Source: JAQUSX01 sp035446985 (lineage in GTDB: Bacteria > Bacillota > Clostridia > Christensenellales > CAG-314). Taken from it: 13,496 bases of DNA. The translations under genes were made by a program, and so were the position numbers. Numbering within the stretch: the first letter of the stretch is position 1; every line of letters starts with the position of its first letter. The notes beneath the pieces are model-generated. The model was not told the DNA's origin and ran no database searches. It was given only the letters and a program-made list of their open reading frames with translations. The stretch covers positions 1-13,496 of the forward strand of contig DAOTGG010000028.1 in the NCBI GenBank assembly GCA_035446985.1, given 5' to 3'. Shown piece after piece: positions 1-5,426 of the stretch.

Positions 1-167
1 AGCGGCGTCGCAAAAAGCATAACTATGGGAACGATACCCATTAGTTCGCCTACCTGATAATCAGAAAAACCGTAAAGCGATAAATACAATGAAAAGAAGG
101 AGAAAACCAAAGTTTCTCCTACTTGTCTGAAAAAATATACAGTTTTTAATCGATTTATCATTTTCAT
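1..167 (-). CDS. MFS-type transporter, N-terminal fragment
   Basis: The start of a gene that runs off the left edge, 55 codons visible. The protein begins MKMINRLKTVYFFRQVGETL and continues with a hydrophobic stretch (LVFSFFSLYLSLYGFS), a short polar loop (DYQVGELMG) and a second hydrophobic segment (IVPIVMLFATP). This layout, a first helix ending in LYL-x-x-x-GFS followed by an [FY]QVG/QIG loop, matches the N-terminus of the MFS_1-like/LacY-related permeases. That implies an inner-membrane transporter whose substrate cannot be told. No Shine-Dalgarno sequence precedes the ATG at 167. A -10-like TATACT (176-181 on this strand) ends 8 nt before the ATG, so translation may be leaderless, or the message may continue from the upstream gene 68 bp away, since no GC-rich terminator lies between. 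MFS assignment fairly likely; start moderately sure. Confidence 0.6.
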   Translation of the reverse strand, partial: MKMINRLKTVYFFRQVGETLVFSFFSLYLSLYGFSDYQVGELMGIVPIVMLFATP

Positions 168-235
168 ACGCGACGAGTATACTACAAAAGCAGTCAAATG
201 TATTCAAATTTTGATCAATATTTTTTTAAAAAGTT

Positions 236-763
236 TTATTCGTCGTCTTCGTCATCATCATCATCGTCTTCGTCGTGGTCGTCATCATCCTCGTCGTCGT
301 CCTCGTCATCTTCGTCGTGCTCGCGTTTGATTTTGATTCCCAAATCTCTGATAATCCGTTCGTCGTCTTTGTCTTTTCTTGAAAATTTCAATACGATATG
401 CTCTTTGTCCTTTTCTTCGGGCTTTTGAAAATCTCCTTTTTCCAGGCTGTAATCGAACAAAATTTTGACGTCCGCTGAATCAAGGAAAGGCAGGATGGTA
501 TTGGGCAGCGTTCCATAATCGTTTTCAATGTGGTACGTTACTATTTCGTGCAACGCCTTGGAAGAAGCGAAAGCGCAGTAAGAACCTTTTATTGTGCCGT
601 TTTTCTTAAATTCTTCAAGTACCAGTCTGTCGATGGTTTTTGAAGAAGCGAAAGGCAAAATCGCTTTTAGCGGTATTACGCTTAGTTCCTCGTCTGAAGC
701 TTTTTCTACAAGCTTGTCAATTTCTTCTCTGTCTAAAAAAGGCAGCATCTTATAAATATTCAT
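236..763 (-). CDS. LPF-repeat protein with polyacidic C-terminal tail, function unknown
   Basis: I do not recognise a named family. The 175-aa protein has four imperfect repeats of about 28-30 residues: KMLPFLDREEIDKLVEKA (5-22), AILPFASSKTIDRLVLEEF (34-52), SYCAFASSKALHEIVTYHI (61-78) and TILPFLDSADVKILFDYSL (89-107). The pattern is [IM]LPF[LA][DS], a short polar stretch, then an amphipathic helix, suggesting a small helical-repeat solenoid. Residues 110-149 are charged, and residues 150-175 are all Asp/Glu except one His. No signal peptide or membrane segment, so probably cytosolic. The ribosome site (AGAGAGG) is well placed before ATG 763. It lies 87 bp downstream of the XRE regulator with no terminator between, so both are probably one transcript. 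A role as partner or effector of that regulator is inference. The gene is real (clear repeats, good start); function unknown. Confidence 0.8.
   Translation of the reverse strand: MNIYKMLPFLDREEIDKLVEKASDEELSVIPLKAILPFASSKTIDRLVLEEFKKNGTIKGSYCAFASSKALHEIVTYHIENDYGTLPNTILPFLDSADVKILFDYSLEKGDFQKPEEKDKEHIVLKFSRKDKDDERIIRDLGIKIKREHDEDDEDDDEDDDDHDEDDDDDDEDDE
239..316 (-). repeat. GAN trinucleotide tract encoding the acidic tail
   Basis: A 78-bp stretch made almost wholly of GAC, GAT, GAA and GAG codons (read on the plus strand as runs of gtc, atc, ttc and ctc). It encodes residues 150-175 of the LPF-repeat protein. The purine/pyrimidine strand asymmetry and 3-bp period make in-frame length change by slippage plausible. 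The tract is mixed rather than a pure repeat. Confidence 0.85.
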
Positions 764-850
764 ATTATACCTCTCTTTAATTACTTAAAAATTCTGTTCA
801 AAAAATAGTTTAATAAAATTTCACGTCTTTTGATATATACTTTATCATTC

Positions 851-1384
851 TCAGGTAATTTTCTTTCTGTGTATTGTGCACGAGCCGTAGTCATTTTTTA
901 TTTCCTCCTTGTATCTGTCAATGTCTAATAATTGTTTTTCCTCGTCCGTGAGTTTTAACCAAAAATATTTTCTGTTCAAATTTTTGATAAGGCTGTTGTC
1001 TATGCCGTTTTCGTCAAAATTTTTCACAGCGCGGACGATAACGATTCTTTCTTCGGGCGAGAAGCGATACATCTCTTCACTCAAGTCGAAATCCACGTTT
1101 CCTTCAACAATAGCTCCGACAACATACGGGTTGTTCTCGTTTTCTCTAAGGTTTTCAGCCGATATCGGTTTGTTGTCGTTCAGACAAAGCAAATCATCTA
1201 TCGTTGTACCGAAAATCTCAACAAGAAAACATATATTGTCGATAGAGGGCATCGTCATGCCCATTTCCCATTTTGAAACCGCTTGTCTTGAAACGTACAG
1301 CATTTCGGACAGCTGTTCTTGAGAGATATTTTTCTCTGTTCGCTCGATTTTTATTTTGTTACCTATCTTTACTAAGTCCAGCAT
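851..1384 (-). CDS. XRE-family helix-turn-helix transcriptional regulator
   Basis: A 177-aa DNA-binding protein. Residues about 8-65 form a classic XRE/Cro HTH: IGNKIKIERTEKNISQEQLS, then MLYVSRQAVSKWEMGMTMPS, where SRQAVSKWE is the recognition-helix signature, then IDNICFLVEIFGTTIDDLL. The C-terminal 110 residues are acidic and helical-looking (FSPEERIVIVRAVKNF, LTDEEKQLLDI) and match no domain I can name; they may sense a ligand or mediate dimerisation. The start at ATG 1384 is set by an AAGGAGG site about 7 nt upstream. A strong promoter and two inverted repeats lie just upstream, which fits autoregulation (inference). The LPF-acidic protein gene follows on the same strand. HTH assignment very sure; target genes unknown. 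Confidence 0.93.
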   Translation of the reverse strand: MLDLVKIGNKIKIERTEKNISQEQLSEMLYVSRQAVSKWEMGMTMPSIDNICFLVEIFGTTIDDLLCLNDNKPISAENLRENENNPYVVGAIVEGNVDFDLSEEMYRFSPEERIVIVRAVKNFDENGIDNSLIKNLNRKYFWLKLTDEEKQLLDIDRYKEEIKNDYGSCTIHRKKIT

Positions 1385-1406
1385 ATTCTGCCTCCTTACG
1401 TTTCAA

Positions 1407-1450
1407 AGTTTAGCATAACGCAATTGTGATTGCAAGCAACCTAAGGTTGC
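1407..1450 (-). promoter_or_regulatory. Promoter of the XRE gene with two operator-like inverted repeats
   Basis: On the minus strand, -35 TTGCAA (1430-1435) and -10 TAAACT (1407-1412) are separated by exactly 17 bp, with an extended TGC before the -10. Two inverted repeats overlap or abut this promoter. GCAAT-tgtg-ATTGC (1420-1433) lies in the spacer and reaches the -35. The perfect GCAACC-taa-GGTTGC (1436-1450) lies just upstream of the -35. All four arms share a GCAA/TTGC core, as expected for dimeric HTH repressor sites. Promoter seen in sequence; operator role inferred. Confidence 0.7.
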
Positions 1451-1474
1451 GCTGTTTTTGACCGTAATTAAAGC

Positions 1475-1498
1475 AAAAAAGCCCGTAAAAACGGGCTT
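1475..1498 (-). terminator. Intrinsic terminator after the DUF11/Cys-rich unit
   Basis: Perfect 8-bp stem AAGCCCGT / ACGGGCTT (1479-1486 and 1491-1498) with a 4-nt loop, followed on the minus strand by a run of six T. It sits 14 bp beyond the stop of the Cys-rich gene and upstream of the XRE promoter, so it separates the two transcription units. Confidence 0.9.
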
Positions 1499-1512
1499 AT
1501 TGTAATTATTTT

Positions 1513-2028
1513 TTATAATACCTTGAAAGAAACGGGATTTGAGTAAACGTATTTCGGCGAATGTCCCATTACGGAACAAGGGATATAACATATTCTTGCC
1601 AATGCGGTAACTTTCTCGCAAAGCGGTTTACAGATACAACAAAGCGAGTAATCGCAAGGGAATATCGCGCCGAAAGTAATACGGAGCGTTTGTCCAGCGC
1701 CTACGCAAAGCGAAACGCCACGCCGTATATCTCCGACAATAGGCACATCGTTTACAAAAATTTCGGGCAGCGGGCAAAATCTTTTGTCAAAGTCGGCGGT
1801 AAAGACAAAGTGAGTTGTTTTATCAGAAACGCCTTCTACCGCAGCAACAAGCCATAACGGCTGACAGCACCGCGCACAAGCAGTCATCGTGGTAAGGCGG
1901 AGGAGGGGGTCTTCTGGGTGGCAGTGGTCTATGACAACTACATTCCGAGCGCCAATAGACTTGGTTACGGACTGAGTCCCAATGGTGTATTGGTACGTCA
2001 CCGTGGCCGTGTTGATAATTTCTTTCAT
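1513..2028 (-). CDS. Cysteine-rich protein with DUF11-like N-terminal motif, function unknown
   Basis: 171 aa with no signal peptide or membrane segment. It begins MKEIINTATVTYQYTIGTQS, which aligns with the start of the upstream DUF11 protein (MSNILNTASIDLYEYEI). Thirteen cysteines follow, at 36, 51, 54, 55, 85, 108, 125, 130, 131, 133, 137, 147 and 151, clustered as CARCC (51-55) and CDYSLCCICKPLC (125-137). The rest is beta-rich (LRITFGAIF; VYSNPVSFKVL). The cysteine spacing does not match a zinc finger or ferredoxin pattern I know; disulfide cross-linking in a surface layer is one reading. The start lies 6 bp after the DUF11 stop. The nearest purine-rich site (GAGGG) is about 16 nt upstream, so translational coupling is likely. 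Structural spore-surface or coat role is inference only. Confidence 0.8.
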   Translation of the reverse strand: MKEIINTATVTYQYTIGTQSVTKSIGARNVVVIDHCHPEDPLLRLTTMTACARCCQPLWLVAAVEGVSDKTTHFVFTADFDKRFCPLPEIFVNDVPIVGDIRRGVSLCVGAGQTLRITFGAIFPCDYSLCCICKPLCEKVTALARICYIPCSVMGHSPKYVYSNPVSFKVL

Positions 2029-2034
2029 AATTCA

Positions 2035-2841
2035 TCATATTACCCTCGCTGTAAACGTAATAACAAGGCTTGCTCCGCCTGCAAGAGTAATAGCGCTTGT
2101 GTTATAAATTTTCAAGCCGTCAAACGATATCGAGGCAGGCGGCGCAACAAGAGTAATGTCGGCTAGATCGGTTAGCGGAGGATAATCGGTAAAATCGCCT
2201 GCCGCTATTACGCTGTCAACATTGCCCGTATTGGTAATCGTTATTTGGTAAGTTACAATTTGCCCCACATATACGGGGCTGGGCGTGAGCATAACCTTGC
2301 TAATAGTCAAGTCACCGTTTCTGATGATAGAACCGCAAGTATCGGTAGCGGTTAATGTAAGACCCATCGAAACCATAAAAGTTCCGACAGCAGTAGTTAC
2401 AAATTGGCTGGGATCTACTGGTACGGATATAACCGTAAATGTAACCGAAGCCGTGATAGATTCTCCGGGATCGATTTCCCCGCCCAAGCTGCTTAAATCG
2501 ACGGTTCCTATGCCTGTGCCCGTATCTATACTTATGAAGTTAATCGAAGTCGTAATGGTAGCGTAAGACGTCATAGTAAAAATCGGGTCGGTAACAGTCA
2601 CGGAAGTGAATTTGGGTCCGCTAGATCCCACGTCGACGTTTGTCAAAATATAATCAATAGTAAAAGTGTCGCCCAAATCCATATAATCAGGCGCGCATAC
2701 TTTGTCAAGCGTGACCATCGGAACGACCTTGGGTTCATCAGACGTTGACGAAATAGGCCCTTTCGTGACCGTTTCGTGTGTATTGGGGTTTATTTCATAT
2801 TCATATAAATCAATAGATGCTGTGTTTAAAATATTGCTCAT
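2035..2841 (-). CDS. DUF11-domain protein without signal peptide
   Basis: 268 aa. After an N-terminal NTASIDLYEYEI motif there are two beta-sandwich repeats. The first (about 43-140) runs from VTLDKVCAPDYMDLGDTFT to GEIDPGESITASVTFTV. The second (about 177-268) is a textbook DUF11/TIGR01451 repeat: LTISKVMLTPSPVYVGQIVT, YQITITNTGNVDS, then ITLAGGASLVITFTARVI. DUF11 domains are usually extracellular adhesive or structural modules, but no signal peptide, LPXTG motif or membrane anchor is visible, so export is non-classical or the protein is deposited from the mother cell during sporulation (inference). The ribosome site (GGAGAGAGAG) precedes ATG 2841. It is the first gene of a two-gene unit with the Cys-rich protein, ending in the terminator at 1475-1498. 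DUF11 assignment is firm; role unknown. Confidence 0.85.
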   Translation of the reverse strand: MSNILNTASIDLYEYEINPNTHETVTKGPISSTSDEPKVVPMVTLDKVCAPDYMDLGDTFTIDYILTNVDVGSSGPKFTSVTVTDPIFTMTSYATITTSINFISIDTGTGIGTVDLSSLGGEIDPGESITASVTFTVISVPVDPSQFVTTAVGTFMVSMGLTLTATDTCGSIIRNGDLTISKVMLTPSPVYVGQIVTYQITITNTGNVDSVIAAGDFTDYPPLTDLADITLVAPPASISFDGLKIYNTSAITLAGGASLVITFTARVI

Positions 2842-2870
2842 AGGCTTTTTACTCTCTCTCCAAACAAAAA

Positions 2871-2902
2871 ATAGTATGTAGTCGAGGTTTACTACATACT
2901 AT
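2871..2902 (-). terminator. 12-bp perfect hairpin with T-run, terminator or leader attenuator
   Basis: Perfect 12-bp inverted repeat ATAGTATGTAGT / ACTACATACTAT around an 8-nt loop. On the minus strand it is followed directly by TTTTT-G-TTTG. It lies about 20 nt beyond the stop codon to the right (2923-2925) and 29 bp before the DUF11 start. It therefore looks like the terminator of the HAD gene. Because no clear promoter lies between it and the DUF11 gene, it could instead be an attenuator or operator for that unit. The stem is AT-rich, so strength is uncertain. Confidence 0.6.
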
Positions 2903-2922
2903 GATTGGTCGGAAAATCTTTG

Positions 2923-3207
2923 TTACTTNNNNNNNNNNNNNNNNNNNNNNNNNNNNNNNNNNNNNNNNNNNNNNNNNNNNNNNNNNNNNNNNNNNNNNNN
3001 NNNNNNNNNNNNNNNNNNNNNNNNNNNNGTGGACAAAATATTGTCCATATGATTTTTGAAAGCGAATTTATTTGCCAAGTCCCAAAAGTCTTTGGGTTCC
3101 ATTTTTAGGCTCGGAATAAAAACGTATTCCTGCATATCGACGGTGGAGAGAGTTTTATCAAAATCGTACATTAAAATGACGTCTTTTTTACCTTTCATAA
3201 TTACCAA
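2923..3207 (-). CDS. HAD-superfamily hydrolase, interrupted by an assembly gap
   Basis: Only the first 59 codons are readable. The N-terminus MKGKKDVILMYDFDKTLST carries HAD motif I as DFDKT, in which the first Asp is the catalytic nucleophile. VDMQEYVFIPSLKMEPKDFW and the following NKFAFKNHMDNIL look like the start of a helical cap region. This is a soluble phosphatase-type enzyme of unknown substrate; motifs II-IV fall in the 100-N gap. On the far side a Lys codon and TAA (2923-2925) are followed 20 nt later by a terminator-like hairpin, so this is the likely stop, but the frame across a gap of unknown size cannot be proved. Start choice: TTG at 3207 has AGAGG 6 nt upstream; the ATG at 3198 is about 15 nt away, so TTG is preferred. 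A typical HAD protein would need a gap well over 100 bp. Confidence 0.75.
   Translation of the reverse strand: MVIMKGKKDVILMYDFDKTLSTVDMQEYVFIPSLKMEPKDFWDLANKFAFKNHMDNILSXXXXXXXXXXXXXXXXXXXXXXXXXXXXXXXXXXK
2929..3028. other. Assembly gap of exactly 100 N
   Basis: One hundred unresolved bases inside the HAD gene. A round 100 is the conventional placeholder for a scaffold gap of unknown length. Adjacency of the DUF11 unit to the lplA-gcv operon therefore depends on scaffolding evidence. Confidence 0.98.
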
Positions 3208-3233
3208 AATTTTCCTCTGAATTTTTTGTATTT

Positions 3234-3262
3234 ATTATATCAAAAATAACGCAAAACTACAA
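3234..3262 (-). promoter_or_regulatory. Promoter of the HAD gene
   Basis: On the minus strand, -35 TTGTAG (3257-3262), a 17-bp spacer, and a perfect -10 TATAAT (3234-3239). It is divergent from the lplA promoter, and the two -35 boxes are only 6 bp apart. Confidence 0.75.
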
Positions 3263-3268
3263 CAAATG

Positions 3269-3297
3269 TTGACAGTTTTCGTGAGCAGGTTTACAAT
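3269..3297 (+). promoter_or_regulatory. Strong promoter of lplA, predicted leaderless
   Basis: Consensus -35 TTGACA (3269-3274), a 17-bp spacer, and -10 TACAAT (3292-3297). The -10 ends 7 nt before the ATG at 3305, so the expected transcription start falls at or next to the first base of the start codon. There is no room for a Shine-Dalgarno site. Confidence 0.85.
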
Positions 3298-3304
3298 ATT
3301 TAAT

Positions 3305-4249
3305 ATGAGTAATCTGTATTTTTATGTGTCCGATTCATTGAATTCTTACTTAAACATTTCGAAAGAATGTTTTTTTGTGGAACAGCCTTTAAACGGGGTT
3401 GTTTTATATTTGTGGAGCAATGAAAGAACGGTCGTTATCGGCAAGCACCAGAACGCGGCGCGCGAATGCGACGTTCGTTCGCTTTTGGCTGACGGCGGAA
3501 CGCTGGCGAGACGTTATTCGGGCGGCGGAGCCGTGTTTCACGACGCGCATAATCTTAATTTTACTTTTGTGGCGCAGTCAGAGTTTTACGACCAAAACAA
3601 GCATTTTGACGTTATCGTAAACGCATTGAAAGCGTATGGATTAAATGCTGTCGTATCGGGCAGAAACGATATGGAAATCGACGGCAAAAAGTTTTCGGGA
3701 AACGCGTTTTACTCTAAAAACGGCGTAAAGCTTCATCACGGTACTATATTGATAGACACAGACAAAATGCTAATGCAAAAATATCTTACAGTTAGCAAAG
3801 AAAAACTTGTCGCTCACGGCGTGGAAAGCGTAAAAGCGAGAGTAGTTAATCTCAAAGAGCTTAAGCCCGATATAAAAAAGGAAGATTTAATCGTTAAATT
3901 GCGCGAAAGTTTCGAAAAAACATATAATACAAATGCGGTCGATATTAAGGAAAAAGATTTCGACGCAAATTACATAGAAAACAAGCGAAAATTTTTGGCC
4001 AGCGACGAATGGCTTTACGGTTTTGAAACCTACGAAAACTCTGTCGAACAAAAATTCAGCTGGGGAAAAGTGGAAGTCAATTACAAGGTCGAAAAAGACG
4101 TTCTTACAGGTGTCAATATTTTTACAGACGCGCTGGACGTTGACATAATAGAAGAAATAAAAAAATATCTTATCGGCAAAAAACTTAGCGGTCTTAGTCT
4201 TATCGGCGAAGCGGTAACGGACGACGTAATAGGGCTGCTTTTAAAATAA
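3305..4249 (+). CDS. lplA: Lipoate-protein ligase A
   Basis: 314 aa. It activates lipoate with ATP and transfers it to the acceptor lysine of lipoyl-domain proteins, here presumably GcvH. Family motifs are clear: RRYSGGGAVFHDAHNLNFTF (69-88, the lipoyl-AMP pocket), GRNDMEIDGKKFSGNAF (119-135, with K129 matching the catalytic lysine of the K-x-SG-x-A motif), HHGTILIDTD (144-153) and the conserved LTVSKEKLVAHGVESVKARV segment. The C-terminal third is the LplA accessory domain, so the length is near the usual 330. An in-frame ATG at 3266 would add 13 residues, but it lies upstream of the -35 box; MSNLYFYVSDSLN at 3305 fits the family start. Gene order lplA then gcv, 76 bp apart with no terminator, ties its job to the glycine cleavage system. 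Very sure. Confidence 0.95.
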   Translation: MSNLYFYVSDSLNSYLNISKECFFVEQPLNGVVLYLWSNERTVVIGKHQNAARECDVRSLLADGGTLARRYSGGGAVFHDAHNLNFTFVAQSEFYDQNKHFDVIVNALKAYGLNAVVSGRNDMEIDGKKFSGNAFYSKNGVKLHHGTILIDTDKMLMQKYLTVSKEKLVAHGVESVKARVVNLKELKPDIKKEDLIVKLRESFEKTYNTNAVDIKEKDFDANYIENKRKFLASDEWLYGFETYENSVEQKFSWGKVEVNYKVEKDVLTGVNIFTDALDVDIIEEIKKYLIGKKLSGLSLIGEAVTDDVIGLLLK

Positions 4250-4262
4250 AATCAAATATCGT

Positions 4263-4292
4263 TTGACAAAAAATATAACGATAAAATAGAAT
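4263..4292 (+). promoter_or_regulatory. Internal promoter of the gcv genes
   Basis: TTGACA (4263-4268), an 18-bp spacer and TAGAAT (4287-4292). The expected start near 4299 leaves a leader of about 27 nt before gcvT, carrying the AAGGAGAT ribosome site. The leader is far too short for a glycine riboswitch. The gcv genes can thus be transcribed both from here and by read-through from lplA. Confidence 0.75.
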
Positions 4293-4325
4293 AATTGCGG
4301 AACGTTTTCAAGGAGATTTATATAT

Positions 4326-5402
4326 ATGACAAAACAAACACCGCTATATAACGCGCACGTTAGACACGGCGGCAAAATGGTGGAATTCGGCGGATTTATC
4401 CTGCCTATCCAGTATGAAACGGGACTCATTACGGAACATAACGCCGTACGCCATGACGCGGGTATTTTTGATGTCTCACATATGGGCGAATTTGATATCA
4501 GCGGAAAGGGCGCGTTTAATACCGTTCAAAATCTTATTTGCAACGATATCACAGGTATGAATAACGGCGATTGCCGCTACACAATGATGCTCAACGATAA
4601 CGGCGGTATTGTGGACGACTTTATCGTTTACAAGTTTGCCGACACTCATTACTGGCTTGTCGTAAACGCTGGCAACACGCCGAAAGACGACGCGTGGGTA
4701 AAAAATCATCTACTACCCGATACTGTATTTGTAAATAAATCTGACGAATACGGACAATTGGCTTTGCAGGGACCGAAAGCGGAGAAGATTTTAAATAAAA
4801 TCGTTAACGAAAAATTTATTCCGAAGGGCAATTACACTTTTACCGACGACGTAGAAATCTGCGGAGTTAAATGCGTTATCTCCCGCACGGGTTACACAGG
4901 CGAAGACGGTTTTGAAATTTACTGCCCCGCAAACGCTACCGAAACGATATTTGAAAAGCTTTTGGAAATCGGTGCAAGCGACGGACTTATTCCTTGCGGA
5001 CTGGGCTGCCGTGACACGCTGCGTTTTGAAGCTTGTATGCCTCTCTATGGACATGAGCTTAACGAAGACTTTTTGGCTACCGAAGTAGGACTTAATATAT
5101 TTATAAAGATGGATAAAGATTTTGTGGGCAAAGCCGCATTGGCTCAAAACGCTCCAAAATATAAAAGAAAAGGCGTAAAACTACTTGAACGCGGTATCGC
5201 GAGAGAACACAGCGACGTTTACGACGGAGACCGCAAAATAGGTTTTGTTACGACTGGTACGCACTCGCCTACGTTGGGCTATCCTATCGCTATGGTTCGC
5301 ATCGAAAAAGATTTTAACGGCGACACCGTCGATATAGACGTACGCGGAAAAAGAATTAAGGCTCAAATAGTCAAGATGCCTTTTTATAAACGCACATACT
5401 AA
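4326..5402 (+). CDS. gcvT: Glycine cleavage system T protein (aminomethyltransferase)
   Basis: 358 aa, the normal bacterial length. T-protein takes the aminomethyl group from the lipoyl arm of H-protein and, with tetrahydrofolate, yields 5,10-methylene-THF and ammonia. Visible motifs: TPLYNAHVRHGGKMVEFGGF at the N-terminus, AGIFDVSHMGEFDISG (45-60), NDNGGIVDDFIVYKF (90-104, holding the conserved catalytic Asp of the family in the D97/D98 pair), LALQGPKA, and ISRTGYTGEDGFEIYCP in the folate-binding domain. A C-terminal barrel ends with GFVTTGTHSPTLGYPIAMV. The start is fixed by AAGGAGAT a few bases upstream. First gene of the gcvT-H-PA-PB series; 24 bp separate it from gcvH. Very sure. Confidence 0.97.
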   Translation: MTKQTPLYNAHVRHGGKMVEFGGFILPIQYETGLITEHNAVRHDAGIFDVSHMGEFDISGKGAFNTVQNLICNDITGMNNGDCRYTMMLNDNGGIVDDFIVYKFADTHYWLVVNAGNTPKDDAWVKNHLLPDTVFVNKSDEYGQLALQGPKAEKILNKIVNEKFIPKGNYTFTDDVEICGVKCVISRTGYTGEDGFEIYCPANATETIFEKLLEIGASDGLIPCGLGCRDTLRFEACMPLYGHELNEDFLATEVGLNIFIKMDKDFVGKAALAQNAPKYKRKGVKLLERGIAREHSDVYDGDRKIGFVTTGTHSPTLGYPIAMVRIEKDFNGDTVDIDVRGKRIKAQIVKMPFYKRTY

Positions 5403-5426
5403 GAATTTTTTAAGGAGATAAACTAT

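Noticed and set aside
198..428. A plus-strand open frame with long polyserine runs
   Set aside because: It is the antisense image of the GAN tract encoding the acidic tail; it has no ribosome site, and the minus-strand gene has clear repeats and a good start.
909..1322. Plus-strand 137-codon open frame across the XRE gene
   Set aside because: Antisense of a certain HTH gene, with serine- and phenylalanine-rich sequence typical of shadow frames.
1403..1621. Minus-strand 72-codon frame overlapping the end of the Cys-rich gene
   Set aside because: It crosses a clear intrinsic terminator and the XRE promoter, and no family features are visible.
1823..2038. Minus-strand 71-codon frame with the best-placed GAGGG site
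   Set aside because: Proline- and arginine-rich out-of-frame reading of the Cys-rich gene, whose own frame has the DUF11-like N-terminus. Kept only as a finding about the start site.
3266..3304. Upstream in-frame ATG for lplA
   Set aside because: It lies before the -35 box of a consensus promoter, has no ribosome site, and would add 13 residues not expected in the family.
4293..4325. Possible glycine riboswitch before gcvT
   Set aside because: The stretch between promoter and start is only about 30 nt, and no aptamer-like sequence lies in the 76-bp lplA-gcvT gap.
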